DNA from: Ulva prolifera
Lineage: Eukaryota; Chlorophyta; Ulvophyceae; Ulvales; Ulvaceae
Direction of reading: 5' to 3'
Assembly (NCBI GenBank): GCA_023078555.1
Contig: CM041197.1
Coordinates: 1,832,501 to 1,896,500 of the forward strand
Length of the DNA: 64,000 bases
Shown here piece by piece: positions 11,487 to 25,770 of this stretch. The position numbers were made by a program, and so were the translations under genes. Numbering within the stretch: the stretch's first letter is position 1; each line of letters starts with the position of its first letter. Below the pieces are notes generated by a model that was not told where the DNA came from, ran no database searches, and worked only from the letters and a program-made list of their open reading frames with translations.

Positions 11487-13389
11487 TGCAGCATGAGCCA
11501 ACGCCGCCGCCACGCGGTGCCCGCTCTCTCTGCGCGCCGCCGGCTGCATCGCGCTACCGGCCTGCCGCGGCGCCGCGGCCTTCCACCGCGCCAGCCTCGC
11601 CCACCTCGACATCAAGTGCTTGTCGGGCCGCCAACAGGGGGTGCTCATCGCTCATCACAACAGATCAATGGATTCTGCAGCCCAGAGAGTTGCAAACGGG
11701 TGTACCACTGGGTTGCTTGACACCGATCTCGATGGGCAGCCACACAGTGGCACACCGGTCGTATGCGTAGCACTGTATGGCATCCAGCGGCATGATGATC
11801 TGTACAGCGGTCATGCATAGCGGTCAACTGCCACAACGGACGTGCACAGCAGCAACGAGGGCATGCGTGCCGTGAGTGCACTCACTCCCTGCTCACGCGT
11901 GTTGGACCCAGCACGCGCAGCTGCAAGGTAGCCACAGCGTATGCAGAGGACGCCTGTGGCCACACCCGCTCATACATCCTCATAAGTACAGCTCGATGTC
12001 AGGGGTGACTGGCCCACCATGATCGTTCGAGCCACATGCGCCATGGCCTGCACACTTCTCCGGCAGATGATGTGCCAGGGTGCTTCATGAAATGGTCGGC
12101 TGTGCAAAACACAAGTATTTGCCGCATAGCTGAAGGTCAAAATGTTCACAGCTTGAAAAGCAGCATATCATCGCTGAGACTTACGATAGCCTGTCATCGA
12201 GACGCTGGCCCAGCGCCTGCCCATCAGAGTCTACTGCTCTCAACGGATGCAGTCCACCTGCTGGTCCTCTGGCTGCCTGCGAAAGCAAGACTCCTGTTTC
12301 GTGCAAACTGCAATTGAAAGCTCGAGCAGATCTGCACGATGAGTGGTGCAGGGGGGATGTGCGATCGCTACAGCGACTCCGGCACTTGATGGCCAAGCTT
12401 GAACCCCTAGCACAGCAGAGGAACTCAGGATGCAAAGTAGCAGCATCTCAGAGATATGCTGTGCACCATGTGGTTGCTCATCCGCTCGAGGGAGGCCTCG
12501 TCCCCCAGGCCTCAAGTGCCCGCGGCCCGGTAGCTTGAGGCTGCATGTAGAATCTACACAATGTGCATGAACAGTTCCTTTACGTAGCTATGGGAGAAGC
12601 AAAACGGACCTAAGCAATGCAGTTCAGTGCTTCGGAGCGCGCCAAGGGCCATTCGAATTTCAAAGAATTTGAAAATTCAAAGAATTTGAAAGCAGCCCAC
12701 CGTCCACAACAACGCCGTTCACGGAGTAATGCGGGAGCCGGCGGCGCAGAAGGAGCGACACCCCAGGTCGGTGGTGAGTGCATCCGAGGCCTGCTTCCGG
12801 AACCACCGCGCTGACGTCGGGAGTCAAGCGCATGTACATACCTGCTTGCAACGGACCTCACTGGGCTAGCTGATCGGCGTGCAGTCGACAAAAGCAGCAG
12901 TCATCACCGCCACGGAAAAAATGTGGAAGTGTCATCGTCGTTTCGGACTGGTGCAAGCGTGCTACATGTACAGCTAGCTTGCTCGTCAACTGTAGACATC
13001 CGCCATTCGGCTGCGTCTGACCTCTCGCCCGTCTGAGCAGCTAGCGTATGAGACTGCTGCTCATGGCATATATGAACCGCACGAATCTTGGGGTCACAAT
13101 TGCCCAGGCTGAGCTGTTGGGTGTCGTCGTTCCGAGCCGGTGTAGCGCGCAGGCCTCAGCAGGACACTGCGAAAAAGCAATAGCATTGATAATATCAGGT
13201 GAGGATTGTTCTCGTCGCTCCCGTGTTGCTTCATTTGGGTGTCCTCTGGAATCCTTTTGCTCTTGAGCTTCTTTGAGTGCCACAAACTGCACTCGCTGCA
13301 TCGAGCCGTGCGCCAGGTGATCCGGGCGAAGTGCAGTGAGCTCCATGCAGTGGTCAATGCAGTGTATGTCATTTGGACTCCGATGTCAC

Positions 13390-13620
13390 ACTTTACGGGA
13401 AACGCTAATTGTCCTGAGACCTTGGAGGCCAAACACTGCGTCGTGATGACGTGTGGCTCCAACACAAATAAGCCTTTCCTCCGGAGTCAATGATCATCGT
13501 GACAGGAACCTTGACAACAGTGCGCTTGAGGTGACGATTTTTTACATGTCTTGCTTGTGCATCTGGACAGCTGTGAACCAGACGTCGTCCACGTCTCCAA
13601 AGCCGAAATGTTTCCTGTTG
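13390..13620 (-). pseudogene. Possible retroelement aspartic-protease trace
   Basis: A minus-strand frame reads ...KRTVVKVPVTMIIDSGG (about 13,530-13,477), recalling the V-x-(M/F)-x-(I/V)DSGA active-site strand of retropepsins. The frame then stops, and a second frame continues on the same strand. No reverse transcriptase is seen nearby. Chance resemblance is quite possible. Confidence 0.2.
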
Positions 13621-13799
13621 CAGCTGCGAATTTGAGGTCCCACATCCTTGTTTGGACCTGCTTGAACTCTGTTGTGGGAGGCAGATCAGTTGCTGAATGA
13701 ACGAGTCAGACGGTGCAGCACTACGGTTGTAGAATGCCGCTAGGTATGTAACAATTTGTGTAATATTTATACAACATTCCTAGATCGTAAGTATCATGA

Positions 13800-13893
13800 G
13801 GGCGTATGGTCTAGTGGTATGATTCGTGCTTCGGGAAACACCGGAGATATTCGGGCATGCACGAGGTCGTGGGTTCGATTCCCACTTCGCCCC
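13800..13893 (+). tRNA. trnP-CGG: tRNA-Pro(CGG) with a 22-nt intron
   Basis: Acceptor GGGCGTA (13800) pairs with TTCGCCC (13886-13892), with one T-T mismatch, followed by discriminator C. D arm, anticodon stem CGTGC/GCACG, loop TTCGGG|T with anticodon CGG at 13832-13834, and T arm GTGGG-TTCGATT-CCCAC are all present. A-box and B-box promoter sequences are intact. A 22-nt intron (13836-13857) interrupts at the canonical 37/38 position and contains CCG, able to pair with the anticodon as in other pre-tRNAs. TTTT at 13896-13899 can serve as Pol III terminator. The array of large elements starts 15 bp downstream. Confidence 0.92.
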
Positions 13894-13910
13894 GGTTTTG
13901 TTTCCAACAA

Positions 13911-14450
13911 CCTTTTTGGCCACCTCGGCGGGACTGTCGGGCCCTGTTTTTCGGGCTGGGGGGGGGGGGGGGGGTGGCCACGGCGGCGGCTTTCGGGCCG
14001 GGGGGGGGGGGGGGGGGGGGGGGGGCTGTGGGGCTGTGGGCACCGGTTTTCAGCCAAACTCGCTGTCTCGCATGCAGCATGCGTCATGGACACTGCCACG
14101 CCATGCACTACACAACAGCGTTGGTGACACCTGGATCGCAGGTTCTGAGCAGGCGCACCCGCGGCTTTTTGGCCACCTCGGCGGGACTGTCGGGCCCTGT
14201 TTTTCGGGCTGGGGGGGGGGGGGGGGGGTGGCCACGGCGGCGGCTTTCGGGCCGGGGGGGGGGGGGGGGGGGGTGCTGTGGGGCTGTGGGGCTGTGGGCA
14301 CCGGTTTTCAGCCAAACTCGCTGTCTCGCATGCAGCATGCGTCATGGACACTGCCACGCCATGCACTACACAACAGCGTTGGTGACACCTGGATCGCAGG
14401 TTCTGGATCGCAGGTTCGGGGGTGACACCACACGGAGAATGTTATTTAGA
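13911..14450 (+). repeat. Element 5' end: two 253-bp tandem units with poly-G tracts
   Basis: The segment starting tttttggccacctcggcggg at 13913 recurs at 14166 (period 253 bp). Each unit holds gtcgggccctgtttttcgggct followed by poly-G, tggccacggcggcggctttcgggcc, a second poly-G tract, and then an AT-richer part with cagccaaactcgctgtctcg. Poly-G tracts are 13958-13974 (17), 14000-14025 (26), 14211-14228 (18) and 14254-14273 (20). One shorter unit occurs at the start of E6 (59,968-60,095). Apparent Gly- or Pro-rich open frames here are by-products of the homopolymers. Confidence 0.85.
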
Positions 14451-15650
14451 GGTAGTCTGCAAAGTGAGAGGCTCTTCTTGCAGGAGGCCATCTCTTGAGG
14501 TAAGTATGGAACTCTGGTTGGGCGGAATTGGGAGATACAGCATGCTGGACATTTGGCCTTGAGGAAGCTAATTCTGGCAACACAACATCAGTGGGAATGC
14601 AATTCGGGGTGTTTTGGGGTGCGTGTCTGGGAAGGTGCACATGTGCAGCTCAGCCCAGGGCACCGCGAGCAGCAATCATGGGAACTGCACACCGAGCAAT
14701 CTCCACGCACCCACGCAATGTCAGCACTTGCGCTGGCCACAGCCACACAGCCACACACACGACCACACCCACCCAGCAACACACTCAAGCCTCCCACCCA
14801 ACACCCACAAGCACACCCACAAGCCCACCCCCACCCACACCGGTCCGGCACAAAAGCCCAGAAAGCACATGCAGCCAAGGCCGCCGAGCACAGAAACAGC
14901 GAAACCCCAACAACAATCCCCACCCCGGGGAGGCCCCAGCCTCCTCCAGCACAACCCCTCTGCGCCCAGCTCCAGCGCACCACCCCGCCCACCTGCGAAA
15001 ACAGACCCACAACCCCAAAGACCAGCCCAGCCCGCCGCAATTGCAACCTACCTGGTCGCGCCCCAATGGCGGGCCACATGCAGACACACGGGGAAGACAG
15101 CGGCAACGCACGGCCCGCCAGATCCGCAACCACCACAAGGCGGACGGGCCACGAGCGCACGCGGCGACGATCCCCATCAGGCAGGCCAGGCGGGCGGGCT
15201 GCACCGCTCAGGCCAGATGGCCTGTGAGCGGCGTAGGGTCATCGGGCGGGACCGCGAGCCCTGTCAAAACTGCCTTCCCCGCATGACGCGCCATCAGCGG
15301 GGCAGCGGCGTGCACCTGTTGAGCCACCGTGCGGCACAGCGTTGTGTACAGGTCCCGCATGGTGTTCTCTGGGCATCCTCCAAGCATGCATGAATTTTGC
15401 ATGCATGCAAGCCACCGGGAACGTATGCTCAGTGATCGCGTGCACCTCAACGTCCTCAGCGGCATTCAGCGGCATGTGGCAGTACGAATGCCCATGGCAA
15501 ACTGGACCACAAGGGATGCGGGCGCTTGGGGTTGCTGGATGTTTGACATGGCATGCGGCTGAGGGGTGGCCACGGCAGTGGTCGTCACCGTGACAGCCAC
15601 GTTGGCCTTCAAGGCGCACGTACATCAGGCGCACAGATACCAGGCGTACT
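14451..15650 (+). other. Element 5' non-coding stretch, CA-rich
   Basis: Strongly C/A-biased stretch (for example cacacagccacacacacgacc), also present in E6 at about 60,095-61,310. It is open in several frames on both strands because stops are rare in this composition, but single-base insertions and deletions between the two copies shift every frame. I therefore call it non-coding, perhaps leader or promoter. Copies E2-E5 carry a different sequence here. Confidence 0.6.
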
Positions 15651-16059
15651 GACTATCGGCATTTCGACGAACATGTGTTCGGCAACTGTATATGTTGTCA
15701 GCGGTGGGCGCATGCAGCTGCGCAGCGTGTGGCTGGGGGCCGTCTGGAGAGACGCACATGCATGTGCAGCCGATCGGGATGGGCACTAGAGCCTGCCGTC
15801 TCCCTTGGTCATGGCAGCACATACAACATCTGACAGCATCTTCTTGGGGGGTGGAATCCGGGATAGGCCACTGCGTATGTGATGACGCTGTTGCAACACT
15901 TGTGAATCAGTTGTTCAGCACCCGTGCCAGTGTTCGACCGTGCACTAGGTGCAGCGTGACAGGAGGAACGTCCGGCGACCTGACGCACCGTTAGTAGAAC
16001 AGGCAGCAGCTCTTTTCAATAATAGTTCGGCTGTGTGGATAGCAGAGGTGGCTGCGGCA

Positions 16060-17235
16060 ATGACGGCGGGGCAGCGTCTGAAGGCAGGACAGGTGGGTGC
16101 GAAGTTGCGCAGCGGATGTGCGTGCAGGCACATGGTGGTAGGGGGTGGAAGCAGGGCGTGCGAGAGAATCTTGCACTGGCCTGCACTGCAGCACTCGACC
16201 CACACCGTCATTCCCCACGGTACAGTGATGTGACCTGAAATTCACAGGAAGTCACACCGCGTGCTGGTCATGCAGGAAGGCCCGGTCGGTGGTTCTGTGG
16301 CTGGGGTGCACGTGGAGCCCATGGCAGATGTGGATGGGGCAGCACGCATGGCCGCTGGCGTCCGCAGTCGCGATGCCCGTGTGGCTGGCGGCGGGCTGCG
16401 GCACCCGGAGCGGGTCAGCGACGTCTTCGCGATGCAGCAGCAGGTTGTGGCGGCGGTGCGGGTGGGGGCCATGTTTCCCGCGCTGCTGAGATCTGCGGGC
16501 ATGTGGGCCCTGCCGGATGTGTGGGTGCGGGTGGGGATATCCAAGGCGGGTGCCGAGGTTTACTTTGTGTTTGGGCAGCGCGTACGTGTACGCGTGCTGA
16601 CGGGTGCTCGCGTGGGACAGTTTTGGACGTCCATGGCTGCTGCCGCGGTGTGGAGGGTGGATGTTGGAGTGGGGTGGCAGCAGCCAGCGCCTGTGGATGT
16701 GTGTGTGTGGGTGCCGCGCCTGATTGGTGCGGCCGGGAGACGGCCAGGAACCCACCTCGCTGCGCGCGCCCGAGCTGGCACATGCTTCCAGCATATGAGT
16801 CGCCAGCCGTACGTAGGAAGGATTGATTTGGGAATACGCCTCTCTGTGAGGTGGTCGCCCGATGTGCGTGTCTACACCACCGAATATCTGCGGATGGGGT
16901 TCCTTACGCCAACTTCACCACCAGTGCATGACGGGGGTCAGCCGCAGTGACTGTATGCATGCCATGCTGTGTCTATTGTCTCTGCCGGTGGTACCTGCAT
17001 GCGACGGGATTGTGAAGTTGTTGAAGATTGTTTTTGCGGTGGGGTAGCCCCCCCCCCGGCGGTACATCAATATTGGCAGCTTTCCTTGCAGCTCAATTTT
17101 GTAACAATAACTCAGCCCAGCGAACCACCTGCTGTTTCGGCACCCGCCCACGTTGGATGTACCACAGTCGGACGGCTTCTTAGGAATCGTGACAATTCTG
17201 CGCTGTGGGAGTCTGCTCCGGTTGCAGTGACCTGA
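16060..17235 (+). CDS. S gene of E1, conserved element protein of unknown function (274 aa)
   Basis: Three exons: 16060-16092, 16276-16923 and 17102-less-10, i.e. 17092-17235, all phase 0 with gtgggt and gtgcat donors and ending in TGA. The product starts MTAGQRLKAGQ, continues EGPVGGSVAGVH and has a core rich in Val, Arg and aromatic residues (ISKAGAEVYFVFGQRVRV, PVDVCVWVPRLIGAAG, RLSVRWSPDVRVYTTEYL). No signal peptide, membrane helix or known motif is visible. The same gene occurs in E3, E4 (part), E5 and E6. Differences between E6 and the others in the last exon include third-position changes in this frame, which favours translation. Start and splice sites are inferred from phase and comparison between copies. 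Function unknown. Confidence 0.6.
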
Positions 17236-18109
17236 CCTGTGCTGTTTCGCACTTGAGACATGATTGCAGCACCTCCGGGCACTGCTATATATGAGCAGCA
17301 TCATTGCGCATCACTCACGGGCGCTGCACTGCTGGTGTCAAGCCTCACCATGGCAGCAGCAAGTGCCACCGTATCACCCTACTGACAGCCCAGAAGTTGG
17401 TAGTGGCTGGACGAAGGTTGCTGCGATGAAGCACTCATGATCAGGTGGCATGAACGCCTCACCACGTCACATCCAAAACACATGTGAAACAAGGCAACGC
17501 CAAAATCGACACAGAACCTGTCAACAGGACGAACAAGTAGCATGTCTTTGTGTGTCATCGGAGGTTCCATTTTGCCGAAAGTTTCAGGGCGAGGCGCGCA
17601 GATGTGGGGTTGGTCAGCGGCGGGTGCCATGCATACAGTTGCAGGCTTCGTGGCGAGAGGGCTGCACTGCCTGGACACCTGCATGTGGAGACAGGCGACG
17701 AAGGATGAATCGGTTGACTGATGCAACTCTGGAAAGTCGTGCATTCGTCTCTCAGCAGCTGTGCACGCGGGTTAATACGTGAGCAGACGGACGTCGTGTA
17801 CACAGAGTTGCATGTCAGTTACGATTTGTTCGACCTCTTGTTAGGCGAGCTCTGGCACGCATTGTGACATTTACATGGTAGAATTGAGATGAGCGTCTAG
17901 ATACGCACGTCTAGGCTTTGATTTAGAGTCGGTATTTGTCATCGCTGGAGCGTGGCAGCCTATTGCTTGAGTCGGAGATAGGTGCGACTGTCAGCTGGCG
18001 TGGCTGTGGGCGTACGCTTGCAAACTCGCACAGAGGCTCAGTGACCCACGGGCCGGGTCGGGCGCACCGAACCCCGAACACAGATCAGCGACGACGTGGG
18101 CAGGCAGCG
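17236..18109 (+). promoter_or_regulatory. S gene to giant gene spacer, probable 3' UTR and promoter
   Basis: About 870 bp kept with few changes in E1, E3, E5 and E6. Single-base indels between copies (for example at 17,703 versus 38,131) break the open frames, so it is probably non-coding: S gene 3' UTR followed by the giant-gene promoter and leader. It contains tatatatgag at about 17,287 and the imperfect palindrome cgtctagatacgcacgtctagg near 17,893. No defined promoter motif can be assigned. Confidence 0.4.
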
Positions 18110-21889
<3,780 letters not shown>

Positions 21890-22237
21890 GTGTGTATTCC
21901 ATGTTGCCCCCGCTGAATCCCATGTGCGTCTATGGCCTGTTCCGCGGACCCCACAGCGGTCTTGTGTTGTGTCACTTTGCGCGGGATCCCGACACATGCA
22001 TGCACGCATCATAAAGTGTTATTTGTCACCAACAACGCCACATACTTGAACTGCGGCAAAGCTGCCATACTGCATGTACATGTGAGTAACAATGCTGATA
22101 CTGTGCGGTGACTAGCGTATGTCTGTTGTGGCCGAACGCATCCGTTAGCATTCCATTCCTCACATGCTTAGTATCAGTTATGGCCACAGGGCAAAACCGC
22201 AAACATGTGTCGACACGGTGTGCAGAGTCAAGTGCAG

Positions 22238-24632
22238 CATCATGGACGCATCTGCAATGGCTCACCATGATGTTGTCATGCCGCGCCATGAGATGCAAGT
22301 GCGGAACTTGGCGTCACACCCGTTAGCCGTCTGGGATGACACAGATGCCAACTGGTACAAATGCATACCATGCCGTGGTGTGGAAGGCCAGAAGAAATCT
22401 GCGAGTGTAGCGTTGACATTCGCGCGTGGCTATCTGGCAGCGCTGGTGTCAGCTGTGGACGATCCAGCATTTGACCCTCGAGGAGATCCCAACCGCGCCC
22501 CCCCGGCTGAGATCTTAAATGACATGAAGAAATCATGCAACAGTGCAGGGGAGGTGCCAATGGGGGCCGTCGTGGAGTCATTCAGAAAGTGTCCCGGGCG
22601 TGTGTTTGGCCACACCTTGACGCTGCTGACATGGGCCGGTCACATAGGTAGTTTCAATACACTCGCCTTGTACAAGTACATTCTCACGGTCCTTGTGGAT
22701 GCGTATTGGGAGGGGCAATGGGAGCTGTTTCGCAGCGAAGCTTCTGTAGCCAAGGTGCGTTCATGCTTCCCATGTGCATCGATATGGTAGTGTGCGGCAG
22801 CATGCAATTACAAACGTCAGCATAAAGTGTCGTGTACACACTTCAAGGACCCGGCCATTTACGTGACGCGAGTGCGGCGTTGTTGACCCCTCACATGCAT
22901 TTAGAAGCGTGCTTGCCTGCAGGCTCATCGGGAGGCGTCTTATTTGTTCCGTGTATTCCAAATCAAAGTGCGGCTGTATGTGATGGCTCTCAAGGCGAAT
23001 GGTGCGATGAACACTCTAAAGCCAAAGCCGATGCAAGCCGCCGAGATCCGGAGCTGTGCTGAAGCCACTAACTGTGGCGCGATGACCATCATGTACGGGC
23101 GGGTGACGGCATTCTTGAAGATGCTTTCTGGAGCTCGGAACCCGGTCTTTGTGGCGTTGCGGTGGGGCCATATCCATTTCGTCCCAACCTACTACGTGGA
23201 CGAGGCGACTCGAACCACACAGGTGGGTTTGCCTCATTGACGTGTCTCCAACCTTGCATGCATGTGTCTTGTGGTCGATGGTTGCAGCATCATCCGCATG
23301 CATGCGCGTTATGCCTGCAACATTCGCATGCTCGCGCACCATGCATGCACCTCTCCGCCACAGTATCTGAATGGCGTGGTGCGTCATCGAGAGCTGACTC
23401 AGGGTTTCGTGAACAGGTAACATTTACATGTGAGTTTGCGATCGCATGGGACAAGGCCCCTAATGTGTTCGGCGTCAAGAACATTGTGGTGGACAGTACC
23501 GCAGCTCTCAACATTGAAGGAGCCGATTGGAACAGCAGCCTTGGTTCGGCTGGGGAGCATTTGTTGTCAATCGCAATTCACCAGAGGGTTGTCGATGTGG
23601 CAGATCTTGCGGGCCTGCCGATTGGAGAGCCATTCAAATTGAGTCATCTGATCAGAAGGCGTACGCTCACCAAGTTCGGGGACCCCACTCCAGCGGCTGT
23701 CGACGATATGTGCGTGGCTTCTCCATACTTGAAATCCATGTATCAATTCACATGTCCACCATTCCGGTTGCTGTGCTTCCCATGATGGGGTATAGAATTT
23801 TTGTCATGGGTCTGTTTGTTCACCCGCAAGGTTGATGCATGAGCTTGTTGTATGCAGGTTCTGCTTCTGTCGCTACCACGGCATGGTGCCACTACGATTC
23901 ATCCCCATGGCGCCATACGCCATGTCTGCCCTCTTGGCGCGATTCCTTGCCTCGACTGACATTCATGCATTGTCACGTGAGATGCGGACGGGGATGGTGT
24001 TTGGGCGCGTTATACAAGGGCACCTTCACCACAATGGCCACGAGAACAGAACGGCGATTGCTGTCGGTGGCCAATGGTCGACCAATTGCAACACATATCA
24101 AACAGATTACCTCCACCCTGCGTTCCTCAACGCATTGTTTGGAGATTTGGTGCGTCTCATGTGATCTGCACTTGTCGGAAAGGCGACTGCCCTGTGTGAT
24201 TGTGATTTATGTTGACATGATACCATGTGCTGGCCATGCTGTTGATGTATAATGGCAAATACATGACATCACACATGATGCAGGCCCTGTCTGACCTTGG
24301 TGTGCCATCGGCGATGAAGAACCTTGTCAAAACCGCTGCATTCAAGGCCTTACGCGTGCAGCGGGATGAAAACCCGTATGCGTTGGCGGTGTATCTACAT
24401 GCGGCCGTTGGGAACTTGTTCCTACAGAGTGTAGAGGGCACGCGGCAGTTGCGAGCTGCTGACATGCATGGTCGAGCTCTCCTAGACGCCAGCATGAGTG
24501 TTCATCAGACCGCTGGCGAGAGTGCTGTTGCCGCATACGGGTGGACATTGATCCGCAAGATGCACCCGCGCGGGCCCGGGCCACTCCATCTGTGGGGTGA
24601 GGACAAATACAAGCCCAGCGAGGACAGTGCAG
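22238..24632 (+). CDS. Giant element protein, exons 5-9: candidate tyrosine recombinase domain
   Basis: Exons 22238-22754, 22923-23222, 23417-23709, 23858-24149 and 24284-24632 continue exon 4 in phase (residues about 909-1492). Residues about 1105-1376 resemble a tyrosine-recombinase catalytic domain: helix QAAEIRSCAEA, then GARNPVFVALRWGHIHF, whose G-x-R...LRW-x-x-I spacing matches box I around the first catalytic Arg; a possible Lys at AWDKAPNVFGVKN; helix EHLLSIAIHQRVVDV; LSREMRTGM as candidate box II; and GGQWSTNCNTYQTDYLHP as the Trp/His plus Tyr end. The block recalls Crypton and Starship-captain enzymes more than phage integrases. The HxxR motif is not textbook, so this is inference. 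E5 keeps the proposed Arg, Lys, Trp and Tyr positions, and the last four exons have identical lengths there. Confidence 0.5.
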
Positions 24633-25770
24633 GTAAGAACACTAGCACGTCTTACAAAATATCTGTCATGTGCCTATTTTGCAAAGTGCATGTTCCGATA
24701 TCACAGTTTGCACGAGCCACTAGACGTCAACTGTTCACTCGGCCTTATGATCATCGTTGTTATGCATTTCCTTTGAATCGTTGTTCACCGTCCACTTTCT
24801 GCCCATGCAAGCGTGTTGTGGCAAGTTTGCAAACACCGTCGGCGGTCGACGCGGCTCAATGAAATTTGTTGTGGCTGTGTCACGACGGGCACTTACGTGA
24901 TTGCGATGCGAAGGTCTCTGTGTGGACCATCGGATGTGTGAACCATTTGTAGCTAAGATTTCCGTGACGGTCGCACCACTCTAGGCAGGGGGACATTGGT
25001 GGTGTTGTCTCGTGATTTTGGGATTGGGCGCTGCAAATTTTGTGTGAAGGGTTGGCCAATTGCGCCTACATTGGTCGTCGCGCGTAAAACGCATGTGCAT
25101 ATCAGTGGCCCGCTTGTATCGCCGCGTGTAAATCCGCTATTGGTCACTCCCCCATTTTCCGCCTAATTATGTTTCTGTTATGCCACCGCTGCTTTTGACC
25201 CATAAATGAATCGGGCTGCTGCCCGTTCGTTGACTGTGCGTTCGCGGGTAGAGGTGTCGCCGCTATCGTGGTGTAATCGTGTGTATGTATGATGTTGATT
25301 TGAAGGAGATTCGGTTTTGGTCTGTGTAAATGCGTAGGTGGCTTGCAGAATCACGCACGAGACACTAGCCCACGATGCCCATCAACAGTTCCACTTTTGG
25401 CCCTGTTGATGCCGCATCGTGCACCCTACCGTCCCGTCCTGGCACTGCTCACAGCACCATCATGTGATCAGCGTTAATGTGGAAGTTATTCACCGCTAAA
25501 ACTTATTGTTCACATGCGCATTGTTTACAGCGCACGTATGACTGTGTCTAGTACCCGCTGCTCGGTGGGGCATTGTGCGAAACATAAGCCAATTGCCCCC
25601 CGAATAACGTTGTCAATCAATCAAACCTTATATGCGCATGTTTGACAGTTGTACGTTTGGGAACTCGGCCGACATGCATGCATATTTGCACCCACTGTGT
25701 TGTCTGCATGCTGCTCCAATCGTTTCCACATGGCCACACGTGATGCTAATCGCGATTGATAACTGTGCAG
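24633..25770 (+). other. Intron 9 of the giant gene in E1
   Basis: 1,138-bp intron, AT-richer than its surroundings, with gtaaga donor and gtgcag acceptor. I see no gene or repeat in it. The same intron in E5 is 347 bp, unrelated in sequence, and carries two long poly-G tracts. Confidence 0.6.

Larger units (their letters stand above)
9507..13799. other. Intergenic region without recognisable host gene
   Basis: About 4.3 kb between the PP5 start and the tRNA. Open frames on both strands are short and show no recognisable family. It does contain two long foldback hairpins, a poly-C tract, a small AT-rich tandem motif (caaagaatttgaaa at 12661 and 12678) and a weak retroelement-protease-like trace, each listed separately. 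The part next to 9506 should hold the PP5 promoter. Confidence 0.5.

Noticed and set aside
13894..13912. tRNA 3'-end duplication as an attachment site
   Set aside because: The sequence before the E6 start at 59,965 is E5 helicase DNA and does not repeat the tRNA 3' end.
13794..14498. Gly- and Pro-rich proteins at the element start
   Set aside because: Produced by poly-G runs in tandem 253-bp units.
14528..15393. Overlapping Pro/Thr/His-rich open frames and their minus-strand mirrors
   Set aside because: Composition-driven; single-base indels between E1 and E6 shift all of them, so none is conserved as protein.
17379..17744. Minus-strand frame MHDFPELHQSTDSS... in the S/giant gene spacer
   Set aside because: Its frame is broken by single-base differences among E1, E3 and E5, and the region is better explained as UTR and promoter.
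23858..24149. HUH/Rep nuclease (Helitron) reading of HLHHNGHENR
   Set aside because: The second copy reads QLHHNGQENR, so the His pattern is not conserved. No Helitron ends (TC...CTRR with hairpin) are seen, and the surrounding exons fit a tyrosine recombinase better.
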